From positions 1 to 60,155 of the forward strand of contig CACZJT010000007.1 in the NCBI GenBank assembly GCA_902781565.1: a stretch of DNA of 60,155 nucleotides, read 5' to 3'. Source of the stretch: an uncultured Ruminococcus sp. (GTDB lineage: Bacteria > Bacillota > Clostridia > Oscillospirales > Ruminococcaceae). Made by a program: the position numbers and the translations under genes. Positions 40,863 through 50,104 of the stretch are shown here, piece after piece. The notes beneath the pieces are model-generated. The model searched no databases and had not been told where the DNA came from. It saw only the letters and a list, made by a program, of their open reading frames with translations. Within the stretch, counting starts at the first letter, position 1. The number at the start of each line of letters is the position of its first letter.

Positions 40863-42056
40863 ATGAAAGAGATAATTTTATGCAAATTCGGAGAGATAGC
40901 GCTGAAAGGACTGAACAAATCGACCTTTGAATCGGTGCTTGTGAAAAATGTCCGCAGGCGTCTGAAAAAGCTGGGTGAGTTCGATTACCACCGCGCACAG
41001 TCCACGCTGTACGTTTACCCTCTTGATGAGGATATAGACATGGACGAGGTCATGGACGCACTAAAGCACGTATTCGGTATCGTTAAGCTGTGCAGGGCTC
41101 TCGAAGTCGCAAAGACTATGGATTCGGTGCTGAACGATACTATGGACTATCTCGCCGACGCCCTGAACGGTGTCAAGACCTTCAAGGTCGAGGCGAAACG
41201 TGCCGATAAGCAGTTCCCCGTGAAATCCCCCGAGATCTGCGCGGAGCTGGGTGGAAAGATACTCGAACACTTCCCGCACCTGACCGTCGATGTCAGACAG
41301 CCTGATGTCACCGTAACGGTGGAGATACGCGAGAAATACGCCTTTGTCAATGCTCTTCGTGAAGACGGCGCGGGCGGTCTGCCTATCGGAACAAGCGGCA
41401 GGGGAATGCTGCTGCTCTCGGGCGGTATTGACTCTCCGGTGGCAGGCTATATGATGGCAAAACGCGGCGTTCAGATACAGGCGATACATTTTGAAGCGCC
41501 CCCCTACACCTCCGAACGTGCCCGTCTGAAAGTCGAAAAGCTCGCGGAGGAGATCGCGCTCTACTGCGGGGACATTGCCTTTCATTGTGTGCCGTTCACA
41601 GATATACAGGTAGCTATACGCGATAACTGCCCCGAGGAGCTGTTCACGATCATCATGAGAAGACTGATGATGGAGATAGCCCAGCGTATCTGTGACATAG
41701 AAAATTGCTCCTGCCTTATCACGGGCGAGAGCATGGGACAAGTGGCGAGCCAGACTATGGGTGCTATCGTATGCACCGACGCTGCGTGCAGGATGCCCGT
41801 TTTTCGTCCCTGCATAGGTCTTGATAAGTCCGAGATAGTAACGACGGCGCGTAACATCGGGACATTCGACACCTCCATACTTCCTTACGAGGACTGCTGC
41901 ACCGTGTTCACCCCCAAGCACCCCAAGACCCGTCCTACACTCGAAGACGTGGAAAAGGGACAGAGCAGATTCGATTTCGAGCCTATGATAAAGGAAGCAA
42001 TAGAGAAAAGGAGCTTCCGTCTTATACGCTGCGGCGAGAGTACGGTAGAACTTTGA
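40863..42056 (+). CDS. thiI: tRNA 4-thiouridine synthase ThiI
   Basis: A 397-residue ThiI of the short Firmicutes type, lacking the C-terminal rhodanese domain found in enterobacteria. Domains in order are an N-terminal ferredoxin-like fold, THUMP (about 60-165, KTFKVEAKRADKQFPVKSPE) and the PP-loop ATPase with LLLSGGIDSPVAGYMMAKRG. A late PYEDCCTVFTPKHPKTRPT block is conserved in the family. It adenylates U8 of tRNA and inserts sulfur delivered by the desulfurase encoded just upstream. A 63-base gap with AAAGGAAAG before the ATG suggests cotranscription. No clear terminator follows. Confidence 0.95.
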   Translation: MKEIILCKFGEIALKGLNKSTFESVLVKNVRRRLKKLGEFDYHRAQSTLYVYPLDEDIDMDEVMDALKHVFGIVKLCRALEVAKTMDSVLNDTMDYLADALNGVKTFKVEAKRADKQFPVKSPEICAELGGKILEHFPHLTVDVRQPDVTVTVEIREKYAFVNALREDGAGGLPIGTSGRGMLLLSGGIDSPVAGYMMAKRGVQIQAIHFEAPPYTSERARLKVEKLAEEIALYCGDIAFHCVPFTDIQVAIRDNCPEELFTIIMRRLMMEIAQRICDIENCSCLITGESMGQVASQTMGAIVCTDAACRMPVFRPCIGLDKSEIVTTARNIGTFDTSILPYEDCCTVFTPKHPKTRPTLEDVEKGQSRFDFEPMIKEAIEKRSFRLIRCGESTVEL

Positions 42057-42429
42057 TAAAAGATAACTGTGTGCTTTTTCGGACAGTCTGAAAATTACAA
42101 AGTGATTAAATTGAAACCATTTTGTAACCTGATTGTCCTTAGAAATGTACAGTTAAACTGTACAAAAATACTCCCCGAAGTCAAAAAAACGCGAATAATC
42201 CATGCGTTTCGGAAGGCTGCGAAAAAACGAAAACTATGTCGAAAACTGTACGATTTGTTACGGGAGGGTTACGTTTCGGACAGTCGGCAGGTGGGAAAAT
42301 TATGTTAAATTAAAATACTAAATCACATTTCGACAAATTCAGCAGATGTTTTTATGTGCATAGTGACAAAAAATCATTGAGGGCATTTTGCGAAAATGAA
42401 TAAATATAACGAATCGGTTACAAAAGCTA
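42057..42429. other. A/T-rich gene-free region with palindrome and short repeats
   Basis: No gene is supported here. A perfect 19-base palindrome TGTACAGTT-A-AACTGTACA lies at 42146-42164, with a half-copy AACTGTAC near 42246. TTCGGACAGTC occurs at 42078 and again near 42276. TAACTGTGTGCTTTTC at 42064 recurs with one change at 42472. The palindrome could be a regulator site for the downstream sortase unit, but it lies about 270 bases upstream of that promoter. Confidence 0.6.
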
Positions 42430-42459
42430 TTGACAAAGCAGTACGAAATGTTGTAAAAT
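42430..42459 (+). promoter_or_regulatory. Promoter of the sortase gene
   Basis: TTGACA, 18-base spacer, TAAAAT. The leader to ATG 42608 is about 140 bases, with a hairpin-like GCGGCGAACT...AGTCGTCGC around T7 near its end. Confidence 0.65.
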
Positions 42460-42607
42460 ATATGCAACGGGTAACTGTGTGCTTATCAGTTCTGCTTTAT
42501 GAAGAAAAGAATTACGAAAGATGATTCATTATCGCGAATGAACTTGGCAAACTGCGGCGAACTTTTTTTGAGTCGTCGCTTATCGAAGAAAGGTGCGGTC
42601 ATCGAAT

Positions 42608-43675
42608 ATGTCTATGTGTAACGAGATGAGCGGTATCAATAAGGAGACCGATGAATCTAATTTCTTTGTAAGGTTTTTCAAATACTTTATCCCGTGGAAG
42701 GGTGACAGCGCGGGTGAGATCGTGCGGAAAGTGATCTTTGTCGGCTCGATCGTTCTCTTTGCTTCTTCGCTGAACGATCTGACAAGTTTTCTCGAGACCG
42801 ATAAGGAGACTCTTGAGTATTCCGCACAGATACAGTCCCTTGAACCCGATTTCGAGGACGAGCTCACCTACGGCGGAGGAGCTGCCGTGGATAACGGTGG
42901 TACTTCTGCTCCGACCATGGAAAAGCGCGTCGTGCAGGATTGGGCTAAGAGCCTTATCAAGCGAAACAAGGAAGTCGTGGGCTGGATAAAGATCCCCGGG
43001 TTCTTAAACTCGGAGGGTAAGGAATATATCAATTTCCCCGTTGTTCAGCACGAAGATAATGATTATTATCTGACGCACAATATTGATGGTCAGCCGTATG
43101 AGTCGGGAAGCATATATGCCGATTACGTCGTTCCGATCGACGAAAAAGGACAGCCCGATGACATCATAATCTACGGTCACCATATGAGAAAGCTCGGAAC
43201 ATCGTTTACTCATCTTGCGGAGTATAAGGGCGGTGTGGAGCTTCTGAAAAAATGTCCGATAATCGAGTTCAACACGATCTACGAAACAGGACAGGAATAC
43301 GTGATAATAGGCTGCTTCGTGGGCGCTATTAACGAGGATCAGGATAATGATCACCTATTCGATTACTGGCGCTACAGGAATTTCAACAACACCGACCGTA
43401 CTTTTACGAAGTGGATACAGAATGTTGAAAAGGCTTCGTGGTATTCCTGCGATGTTCAGTGTGACGACGACGATGATTACATAACGCTCTCGACCTGCTC
43501 AAACGAGGTAGCGGATATGAGATGGGTCATCGTTGCAAAGAAGCTCGATTCCGACGACGATAAGGACGCGATAATCGCTTCTTACAAAGAGAAAAAGGAC
43601 AAAGATATTTATTTCCCGCAGGTGTGGATAAACGCCTGGGGAAATCAGAAGAAGTATCTCGGTTGGAGCTATTAA
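42608..43675 (+). CDS. Class B sortase
   Basis: A 355-residue membrane-anchored sortase. An N-terminal cytoplasmic segment is followed by a signal-anchor helix (about 32-50, IVRKVIFVGSIVLFASSL). The class B catalytic domain has the His in IIYGHHMRKLGTSF, the Cys in YITLSTCSNEVADMRW and the Arg in MRWVIVAKK. It joins sorting-signal proteins to peptidoglycan or to pilin subunits. The start is uncertain: GAAAGG lies 13-17 bases before ATG 42608, and GTG 42593 or ATG 42614 are alternatives. No LPxTG-type substrate is encoded next to it; the following genes are wall hydrolases. Confidence 0.92.
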   Translation: MSMCNEMSGINKETDESNFFVRFFKYFIPWKGDSAGEIVRKVIFVGSIVLFASSLNDLTSFLETDKETLEYSAQIQSLEPDFEDELTYGGGAAVDNGGTSAPTMEKRVVQDWAKSLIKRNKEVVGWIKIPGFLNSEGKEYINFPVVQHEDNDYYLTHNIDGQPYESGSIYADYVVPIDEKGQPDDIIIYGHHMRKLGTSFTHLAEYKGGVELLKKCPIIEFNTIYETGQEYVIIGCFVGAINEDQDNDHLFDYWRYRNFNNTDRTFTKWIQNVEKASWYSCDVQCDDDDDYITLSTCSNEVADMRWVIVAKKLDSDDDKDAIIASYKEKKDKDIYFPQVWINAWGNQKKYLGWSY

Positions 43676-43770
43676 GGCTTTAGCTGCCGTGTCCGCGGTA
43701 TCTGCCGTATTCGCTCACAGTACGGCTCGGGACAGTTCAAAAGAGCTGTCGGAAAGGTAATGTGATCAAC

Positions 43771-45072
43771 ATGAAGCAATTCGGTTATGAAACAGAAGGC
43801 TCGGGAAACGAGATCACCTTCGTTAAGCGGGCAGGCGCGGCGCTCAGCGCGGGTGTCATGGCTATACTCGCTGTAAGCGCGGTCGGTGTTTACGCATTTG
43901 TCGGAGGGAAGAATATCCCTGTTGATAATGGTTCGGATATTTATTCCGATGCCGACACCTCTGTTTCAAAGGCAGAGAATGCGGCGACTGCTGTTGACAG
44001 CACTCCCGATACTTACGATGCTGCGGCTGAGGTATCTCCCGCGACCGTTACCATCAAAAAGGCGGGCATAGACGAGTACGATCTTCTGATAGACACTGTT
44101 AAGGCGGTGGACAAGGAGGATAAAAAATCCGAAAAGACTACTGCTTCAACAAAGAAAACAGCAGTAAAGTCCGCGGAAAGCTCCAAGAAAAAGACCGAGA
44201 CCAAGAAAGCCTCCGAGAGTAAAAAGACCTCTGAGACCGAAGCTGTGAAGACAGAGCCCGTGACAGAGACTTCTGCGGAAACTACGACCACAACGGCGGC
44301 AATTACCGAGGCTGAGGAGATCACAAGTATAGTTGCAACTGCCGAGGACAGCATTGAGCTGCTGACCGATACACCCGAAATAGAGGTCATTACCGATGAG
44401 GGTGAGGAGCCCGAAGATATCGGCAGGACACTTAACATCGGCGCTGTAGCGGAGGAGGATGTCAAGAGCTGTGCGGCTATGACGCTCTACACCGCCGAGA
44501 AGGTAAATCTGCGGACGGGTGCTTCACTCGATGATGATGTGATGCTCGTTATACCCGAGGGCAGTGAGGTCATCGTTACGGGTTATACCGATGACTGGTA
44601 CAGAGTGAAGTTTGACGGGAGCAGCGGCTTCTGCATGAAGAAGTACCTTACCGAGAACGCTCCCGAGGTCAGCACAGATACATATTCGGGTGCAGTCGTT
44701 GAGCATACAGAGGACGAGTTCGATATGCTATGCTATGTATTGCAGGGCGAAGTCGGAAATTGCTCGGAGCAGAGCAAGATCGCCGTTGCGAACGTTATCC
44801 TGAACCGTGTGAAGGACCCGAGATTCCCGAACAGCATTTCGGGTGTGCTTACTCAGGATAACCAGTTTACGGCTATCTACGGGTACTACAGCGGAAGCAC
44901 CGTTCCCAGCGAAAACACCATAGAGTGCGCAAGAAGGGCACTCATGGGCGAGGACAATACCAACGGAGCTATCTACTATTACGCACCCCAGTATGTGGGC
45001 GGCGAGACAGGCTCGTGGTTCGAGTCGCTGGAGTTCTGCATGGAGCTTGACGGGCAGAGGTACTTTAAATAA
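43771..45072 (+). CDS. SleB-type cell wall hydrolase with SH3 domain
   Basis: A membrane-anchored wall hydrolase of 433 residues. It has a helix at about residues 17-43, a long Lys/Thr/Glu-rich spacer (about 100-190), a bacterial SH3 domain (TAEKVNLRTGASLDDDVMLVIPEG, about 235-300) and a C-terminal Hydrolase_2 domain like SleB. In the last, LQGEVGNCSEQSKIAVANVI holds the likely catalytic Glu and VLTQDNQFTAI follows. SleB is a lytic transglycosylase of spore cortex, but the family has many vegetative members. GGAAAGG is 13 bases before ATG 43771 and four before an in-frame GTG at 43762, so the start is uncertain. It follows sortase closely. Confidence 0.88.
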   Translation: MKQFGYETEGSGNEITFVKRAGAALSAGVMAILAVSAVGVYAFVGGKNIPVDNGSDIYSDADTSVSKAENAATAVDSTPDTYDAAAEVSPATVTIKKAGIDEYDLLIDTVKAVDKEDKKSEKTTASTKKTAVKSAESSKKKTETKKASESKKTSETEAVKTEPVTETSAETTTTTAAITEAEEITSIVATAEDSIELLTDTPEIEVITDEGEEPEDIGRTLNIGAVAEEDVKSCAAMTLYTAEKVNLRTGASLDDDVMLVIPEGSEVIVTGYTDDWYRVKFDGSSGFCMKKYLTENAPEVSTDTYSGAVVEHTEDEFDMLCYVLQGEVGNCSEQSKIAVANVILNRVKDPRFPNSISGVLTQDNQFTAIYGYYSGSTVPSENTIECARRALMGEDNTNGAIYYYAPQYVGGETGSWFESLEFCMELDGQRYFK

Positions 45073-45089
45073 ACAATTCAACGATACCG

Positions 45090-45124
45090 AAGTCAAGGCA
45101 GTAAAAAGCCGCCTTGACTTTTTG
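45090..45124 (+). terminator. Terminator of the sortase-SleB unit
   Basis: AGTCAAGGC / GCCTTGACT stem with an 11-base loop followed by TTTTTGG. Confidence 0.85.
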
Positions 45125-45172
45125 GTGTATATTCAAACACATCATTTCGCCCGAAAAGGAGTTTATCATCGT

Positions 45173-46558
45173 ATGAAAAAAATGTCGAAAAAACTATTTT
45201 CGGGCGTAGTGCCTGTTTTGCTCGGAACGGGTATGATAGCCGCCAACGGTATGATCGTTATGTCACATAATGAGGCGATAGGGGAAAAGAAAGAGATCCC
45301 CGTGCGTACTGCCGAGAATTCTTATAGAGGCGAATATACCGAGAGCTGTGAAACAGCGGAGGTCATGGTGATGTCCCGAGCTGCTTCTAAGGCGGCGGAG
45401 GTAAAGTCCGCACGTACATATACGGCGCTTGATATAAAACTCCCGAAGCATGACAAGAGTACAGTTCGCAAGGCGGCTCTCGAAGAGTATACCATGCTCA
45501 TTCAGATAGATATTCCGAAAGAAACACAGAAGGCTGAAAAGACTTCAAAGAAGAAATCAAAGAAAGAAGAGAAGTCAGGACCGCCCGCTCCCGATGCGGT
45601 ATATGAGTACGACGCCACAAAGATCTACGACCCCAACCCCGAGGAGGTAAAGCTCACCAAGACGCGGAGCATTGCCAATGAATATTACAACGTATTCGAC
45701 GAACGTTCGGGGAGTTATCGCACCGTGAACGGACATGAGCTTTTATGTCAGATGATAAACAACGAGATCGGTTCGGGCTGGGCTGATGAGGCTATCAAGG
45801 CACAGACCGTTGCGGCGTACTGCCATCTGCGGTTCTGCGACGAGCGCGGGATAGTCCCGACCATAGGCATGAATGCCGATTACAATGACAAGCTGGAAAA
45901 GCTGGTGTTCTCTGTGGAGGGACAGGCTCTTTATTATGACGGGAGCATAATAAATGCCGTTTATTCGGCTTCTACCGCGGGATATTCGGTGGAGAGCGAG
46001 CGGATATGGGATATTGATTATCCTTACCTCAGATGCGTTGTCAGTAAGTACGACAAGGACGACCCGTATTACGGGTTGGAAACGGTTTTGACGCAGTCGG
46101 AAGTCAAAGCGGCGCTGGAATCAGCCTGCGGTATCGTTATGTCGGACAATGCGGAAAACTGGTTCGTGCCCGAGGATATCTACAGCGGACGGTATGTAGG
46201 CTACATCAATATCGACGGTCAGAAGCGTATCACCTGCCGCACTCTACAGGACACCTTCGATCTTAAATCACAGGCTCTGCGTATAGATGTAAGGGACGGC
46301 AATGTGATATTCAGGACTTTCGGCTGGGGACACGGCGTCGGAATGTCGCAGTGGGGTGCTAAGGGCTACGCCGATCACGGCTGGAGCTATGACCGTATTC
46401 TAAGGCACTACTATCTCGATACCGAGCTGAAGCTGTCTGAGAGCAATGTTCCTGCGGGAGCCGATACGGACAGCGATAGCGTATCGGGCGAAAACGAAAC
46501 GGAAGAAACTTACGGTCTCGACGGCGATCAGCCGCTGTATGAGACCGAGGAATATTAA
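45173..46558 (+). CDS. SpoIID/LytB-domain membrane protein
   Basis: A 461-residue protein. An N-terminal membrane segment (FSGVVPVLLGTGMIAANGMIVM) is followed by a Lys-rich spacer (about 120-140). A SpoIID domain follows, with GHELLCQMINNEIGSGWADEAIKAQTVAAY (catalytic Glu in NNEIG), VYSASTAGYSVESERIWD and the terminal FGWGHGVGMSQWGAKGYADHG. SpoIID is a lytic transglycosylase that strips denuded glycans during engulfment; related LytB proteins act in growing cells. The open frame reaches 44993 but that part overlaps the SleB gene and a terminator, so ATG 45173 with GGAG upstream is used. The Asp/Glu-rich tail of 30 residues is not part of the domain. Confidence 0.9.
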   Translation: MKKMSKKLFSGVVPVLLGTGMIAANGMIVMSHNEAIGEKKEIPVRTAENSYRGEYTESCETAEVMVMSRAASKAAEVKSARTYTALDIKLPKHDKSTVRKAALEEYTMLIQIDIPKETQKAEKTSKKKSKKEEKSGPPAPDAVYEYDATKIYDPNPEEVKLTKTRSIANEYYNVFDERSGSYRTVNGHELLCQMINNEIGSGWADEAIKAQTVAAYCHLRFCDERGIVPTIGMNADYNDKLEKLVFSVEGQALYYDGSIINAVYSASTAGYSVESERIWDIDYPYLRCVVSKYDKDDPYYGLETVLTQSEVKAALESACGIVMSDNAENWFVPEDIYSGRYVGYINIDGQKRITCRTLQDTFDLKSQALRIDVRDGNVIFRTFGWGHGVGMSQWGAKGYADHGWSYDRILRHYYLDTELKLSESNVPAGADTDSDSVSGENETEETYGLDGDQPLYETEEY

Positions 46559-46574
46559 GAAGAGGTGGACAACT

Positions 46575-47090
46575 ATGGGATTTTTTGAGGAACTCAGTGA
46601 GAAGATCACAACAGGCGCGAACAACATTCAGAACTCGGCAAAGAAGATGTCCGAGACCGCCAAGATCAACAGCGAGATCAATGCGAACACCAATCAGATC
46701 GACAAGCTCATGAAAAAGATCGGTGTTGCGGTCAAGGCACGTCTGATGGACACCATCGCAGATGACGAGGTACTTGAGCTTTCGGACGAGATCGACAAGC
46801 TGATCGCCCGCAACGGTATCCTGAACGAGCAGCTCAAAGAGCTTCGCGGGTTCAGCAAGTGCGTAAACTGCGGCAAGGACGTTTCTGCGGATTCGCTTTT
46901 CTGCCCTTACTGCGGAACTAAGGTGGAATCTGCAAAGTCCGCCGAGGAAGAAGCTGCGGACGGTGAACCCGTGAACATTCAGAAGCCCGCTCCCACGGAG
47001 AAAGTATGCCCCAGCTGCGGCTATATCGAAACTCCCGATGCACTTTTCTGCTCCAGCTGCGGAGCACGTATCGAGATTGAGAGAAAGTGA
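46575..47090 (+). CDS. Double zinc-ribbon protein with coiled-coil N-terminus
   Basis: A 171-residue soluble protein. Residues 1-90 are helical and charged and probably form a coiled coil (SEKITTGANNIQNSAKKMSE onward). Two zinc ribbons follow: CVNCGKDVSADSLFCPYCG and CPSCGYIETPDALFCSSCG. Function is unknown; similar small proteins are common in Clostridia. AGAGGTGG precedes ATG 46575, 16 bases after the SpoIID-like stop, so it probably shares that transcript. The longer frame upstream overlaps the previous gene and is rejected. Confidence 0.85.
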   Translation: MGFFEELSEKITTGANNIQNSAKKMSETAKINSEINANTNQIDKLMKKIGVAVKARLMDTIADDEVLELSDEIDKLIARNGILNEQLKELRGFSKCVNCGKDVSADSLFCPYCGTKVESAKSAEEEAADGEPVNIQKPAPTEKVCPSCGYIETPDALFCSSCGARIEIERK

Positions 47091-47131
47091 TCTGCGGATA
47101 ATTTCACTCCTGATCTTTTTTGGAAGAAAGT

Positions 47132-47161
47132 ACACAGCCCTGCCTTTAGCGGGGCTGTATT
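47132..47161 (+). other. Hairpin before maf
   Basis: ACAGCCCTGC and GCGGGGCTGT pair around CTTTA, after a T-rich stretch but with only ATT after the stem. It may be a weak terminator of the zinc-ribbon gene or part of the maf leader. Confidence 0.4.
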
Positions 47162-47183
47162 CATACCGAAGGGAGATATTTAT

Positions 47184-47786
47184 ATGAGTGTGTTCGATCT
47201 TGGGAAGCGGCTCACGGATAAGCGGGTGATACTTGCTTCGGCTTCTCCGCGAAGGAAAGAATTGCTTGCCTACATAACAGACAATTTCGAGATAGAGCCC
47301 GCATACGGCGAAGAGATCATTCCTGAGGGATATACAGCATTTTTCGTTCCCGTTGAGCTTGCCGAGCAGAAGTGCAGGGAAGTTGTCGAACGCTGCAAGC
47401 CCGATGATGACACTATAGTTATAGCCTGCGATACGGCGGTGGTGCTTGATAACAGGCTCTACGGCAAGCCTAAAAGCACTTCCGACGCGAAAAGAATGCT
47501 TTCCGAGCTTTCGGGGAAGACCCACTTCGTTTCCAGCGGGCTCTGTGTTTACTATAAGGGCAGATACCGCAAAAACCTCAGCTCTGCCAGCGTGATCTTC
47601 AATGAACTTTCGGAAGCGGATATCGACGCTTATGTTGCAACAGGCGAACCTATGGACAAGGCGGGAGCCTACGGGATCCAGGGGCTCGGGAGCCTTATGG
47701 TCAAGAAGATCGTGGGGGATTATTACAGTATCGTGGGACTGCCGCTGAACCTGCTTGCGAAAATATTAGATGAGGTGTTGAAGTGA
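47184..47786 (+). CDS. maf: Maf-family nucleoside triphosphate pyrophosphatase
   Basis: A 200-residue Maf protein, normal length. Blocks are VILASASPRRKELLAYI (substrate loop, Ser-Pro-Arg-Arg), DTIVIACDTAVVLDNRLYGKP (catalytic Asp) and KAGAYGIQGLGSLMVKKIVGDYYSIVGLPL. It hydrolyses dTTP, UTP or modified pyrimidine nucleotides to monophosphates; in Bacillus it is linked to septum formation. GAAGGGAG precedes ATG 47184. It is followed after one base by dprA. Confidence 0.95.
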   Translation: MSVFDLGKRLTDKRVILASASPRRKELLAYITDNFEIEPAYGEEIIPEGYTAFFVPVELAEQKCREVVERCKPDDDTIVIACDTAVVLDNRLYGKPKSTSDAKRMLSELSGKTHFVSSGLCVYYKGRYRKNLSSASVIFNELSEADIDAYVATGEPMDKAGAYGIQGLGSLMVKKIVGDYYSIVGLPLNLLAKILDEVLK

Positions 47787-47787
47787 T

Positions 47788-48690
47788 ATGGCACTCGGAA
47801 TAAAGGACAGGCTTCGTCTGCTCATCGCTTTTGGTGCAGGGAGCGCTGTGATGACGGATGATATCGGAACAGAACGTGAGGAAGAATTGTTCTACTGCCT
47901 CATGCATGACGAACGGCTCTCCGAAGATTACTATGTCAGCAGACTTAGGGTCATTGAGGACAACTATCTGAACTATATCCTCGGTAAGTGCGAGAGCGGC
48001 GGCATACATATCGTGACACCCGAATGTGACGATTATCCCGAAGACCTAAGACATATCGCCGACCCTCCGCAGCTCTTGTTTGTGCTTGGCGACATCGGGG
48101 CTGTGAACCGTATGAGTACCGTCGCTATGGTGGGCAAGCGCGAGGCTGACGGGTATTCCGAAGCGGTCGCGGGAAGATTCGCGGGTGATCTGGTGCGGTT
48201 CGGTGAGGTAAATATAATAAGCGGCTTCGCAAGGGGCATAGACCGCGCTTCGCATTTCGGTGCTATGGACGCGGGCGGCTCAACTACGGCTGTGCTGGGA
48301 TGCGGGATACTCTATGATTATCCCTATCACTCCGAGGGTATCAAGCGGCGTATCGCGGAGAAAGGTGCTGTCGTTTCGGAATATCTTCCGACCAAAGCAC
48401 CCGACAGGGATTCCTTCAAGGTGCGGAACCGCCTTATATCTGGCATGGCGGACTGCGTACTGATCGTTCAGGCGGGAAGCAGCAGCGGGGCGCTGAATAC
48501 TGCTTCGCACGCTGCCGAGCAGGGGAGAGAGGTGTTTGTTATCCCTCCCGCGGACATATTCGCGGAAAGGTATGCAGGTCAGATGAAGCTGCTCGATGAA
48601 GGCGCTTCTCTTGCGATAACTCCTCGGATCATACTTGAATTTCTCAATGACTTGTACGGAACGCAAGAGATATTGGGTGCATTTTTGTGA
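47788..48690 (+). CDS. dprA: DNA processing protein DprA (Smf)
   Basis: A 300-residue DprA with the Rossmann-fold core: VAMVGKREADGYSEAVAGRF, NIISGFARGIDRASHFGAMD, STTAVLGCGILYDYP, DSFKVRNRLISGMADCVLIV and SSGALNTASHAAEQGREVFVIPP. It protects incoming single-stranded DNA and loads RecA in transformation and is widespread even in bacteria not known to be competent. GKREADGYSE departs from the usual GSR-x-x-S-x-Y-G, and the C-terminal winged-helix domain is absent. topA, often next to it, is not here. One base separates it from maf. Confidence 0.93.
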   Translation: MALGIKDRLRLLIAFGAGSAVMTDDIGTEREEELFYCLMHDERLSEDYYVSRLRVIEDNYLNYILGKCESGGIHIVTPECDDYPEDLRHIADPPQLLFVLGDIGAVNRMSTVAMVGKREADGYSEAVAGRFAGDLVRFGEVNIISGFARGIDRASHFGAMDAGGSTTAVLGCGILYDYPYHSEGIKRRIAEKGAVVSEYLPTKAPDRDSFKVRNRLISGMADCVLIVQAGSSSGALNTASHAAEQGREVFVIPPADIFAERYAGQMKLLDEGASLAITPRIILEFLNDLYGTQEILGAFL

Positions 48691-48747
48691 TTTTTAACCA
48701 AAACGGAAATTTTTTATAAAATTATTACATAAAATTGCAAAAAACAC

Positions 48748-48776
48748 TTGAAAAAAATATTCCGATGTAGTATAAT
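48748..48776 (+). promoter_or_regulatory. Promoter of gap
   Basis: TTGAAA, 17-base spacer, TATAAT, in an A/T-rich stretch expected of a strong promoter. Confidence 0.88.
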
Positions 48777-48847
48777 TATATCATGGGCTGCGGATATACA
48801 CTATCTGCGGCTGCTGACTGAAAAATCTTATAGGAGGTATAATTTCT

Positions 48848-49885
48848 ATGTCAGTAAAAGTTGCTATTAATGGTTTTGGCCGTATCGGTCGTCTTGCGTT
48901 CAGACAGATGTTTGGCGCTGAGGGTTACGAGATCGTTGCTATCAACGACCTTACCAAGCCTTCCATGCTCGCAGATCTTCTCAAGTATGATACCGCTCAG
49001 GGCGGCTACTGCGGAAGAATAGGCGAGAACCTTCACACCGTTGAGGCTGACGATGAGGCTAACACCATCACCGTAGACGGCAAGACCCTTCAGATCTATG
49101 CTAAGGCTAACGCTGCTGAACTGCCCTGGGGCGAGATCGGCGTTGACGTAGTTCTCGAGTGCACAGGCTTCTACTGCTCCAAGGAGAAGAGCCAGGCTCA
49201 CATCGACGCAGGCGCTAAGAAGGTCGTTATCTCTGCTCCCGCAGGCAAGGATCTCAAGACCATTGTATTCTCCGTAAACGAGAACACCCTTACTGCTGAT
49301 GACAAGATCATCTCCGCTGCTTCCTGCACCACAAACTGCCTCGCTCCTATGGCTAAGGCTCTGAACGACTATGCTCCTATCCAGAGCGGTATCATGAGCA
49401 CTATCCATGCTTACACCGGCGACCAGATGATCCTCGACGGTCCTCACAGAAAGGGCGACCTGAGAAGAGCAAGAGCAGGCGCTGCAAACATCGTTCCCAA
49501 CAGCACCGGTGCTGCTAAGGCTATCGGTCTTGTTATCCCCGAGCTGAATGGCAAGCTCATCGGCTCCGCTCAGAGAGTTCCTGTTCCGACCGGTTCCACC
49601 ACTATCCTTACCGCTGTTGTAAAGGGTGCTGACGTTACCGCTGAGGGCATCAATGCTGCTATGAAGGCTGCTGCTTCCGAGAGCTTCGGCTACAACACCG
49701 ATCCTATCGTATCCTCCGACGTTATCGGCATGAGATACGGCTCGCTGTTCGATGCTACCCAGACCATGGTTTCCAAGATTGCTGATGATCTGTACGAGGT
49801 ACAGGTTGTTTCCTGGTACGACAACGAGAACAGCTACACCAGCCAGATGGTTCGCACCATCAAGTATTTCGCTGAGCTGGGCTAA
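48848..49885 (+). CDS. gap: Glyceraldehyde-3-phosphate dehydrogenase, type I
   Basis: A 345-residue NAD-dependent GAPDH of glycolysis. It shows [15 protein letters not shown] (NAD fold), the active-site Cys in [18 protein letters not shown], the substrate His region [11 protein letters not shown], and [20 protein letters not shown]. Codon use is strongly biased to a few codons (GCT, AAG, CTC), as in highly expressed genes. That bias keeps a 347-codon antisense frame open by chance. AGGAGG precedes ATG 48848. It is a single-gene unit with its own promoter and terminator, with no pgk nearby. Confidence 0.98.
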   Translation: MSVKVAINGFGRIGRLAFRQMFGAEGYEIVAINDLTKPSMLADLLKYDTAQGGYCGRIGENLHTVEADDEANTITVDGKTLQIYAKANAAELPWGEIGVDVVLECTGFYCSKEKSQAHIDAGAKKVVISAPAGKDLKTIVFSVNENTLTADDKIISAASCTTNCLAPMAKALNDYAPIQSGIMSTIHAYTGDQMILDGPHRKGDLRRARAGAANIVPNSTGAAKAIGLVIPELNGKLIGSAQRVPVPTGSTTILTAVVKGADVTAEGINAAMKAAASESFGYNTDPIVSSDVIGMRYGSLFDATQTMVSKIADDLYEVQVVSWYDNENSYTSQMVRTIKYFAELG

Positions 49886-49921
49886 GAAGAACACTTAATA
49901 GCTTAACTTAGATCACATGAG

Positions 49922-49951
49922 CTGCACAGCTTTCGGGCTGTGCAGTTTTTT
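49922..49951 (+). terminator. Terminator of gap
   Basis: CTGCACAGC / GCTGTGCAG stem with a TTTCGG loop and TTTTTT. Confidence 0.93.
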
Positions 49952-49998
49952 GATTAAAATGGAATGTATTTCAAAGTGTAAATTTTCTGTGAAGTGTA

Positions 49999-50027
49999 TT
50001 TACATACGTGGCAAATTGGTGTATAAT
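49999..50027 (+). promoter_or_regulatory. Promoter of rpsO
   Basis: TTTACA, 17-base spacer, TATAAT. Confidence 0.85.
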
Positions 50028-50035
50028 AATATAGT

Positions 50036-50104
50036 CGTTTGAACGGCGAGAATTCCGCAAGGCAGACTTAGGGTCATGCTCCCACGGAGAATTATACCTG
50101 CCTT
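50036..50104 (+). promoter_or_regulatory. Structured leader of rpsO, possible S15 autoregulatory element
   Basis: Between promoter and ATG lie CGTTTGAACG (50036-50045), a long stem AAGGCAG (50059-50065) with CTGCCTT (50098-50104), and inside it a CTCC-CAC-GGAG hairpin (50079-50089). S15 represses its own mRNA in many bacteria through unrelated leader folds; this multi-helix arrangement would suit that role. Assignment is by position and folding only. Confidence 0.5.

Noticed and set aside
42069..42308. 79-codon frame in the thiI-sortase gap
   Set aside because: No ribosome site, Lys/Cys/Arg-rich random composition, no recognisable domain.
48851..49894. 347-codon open frame antisense to gap
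   Set aside because: It mirrors the codon-biased gap gene, has no ribosome site or family motif, and reads as a low-complexity Ser/Leu/Val/Gly-rich string.
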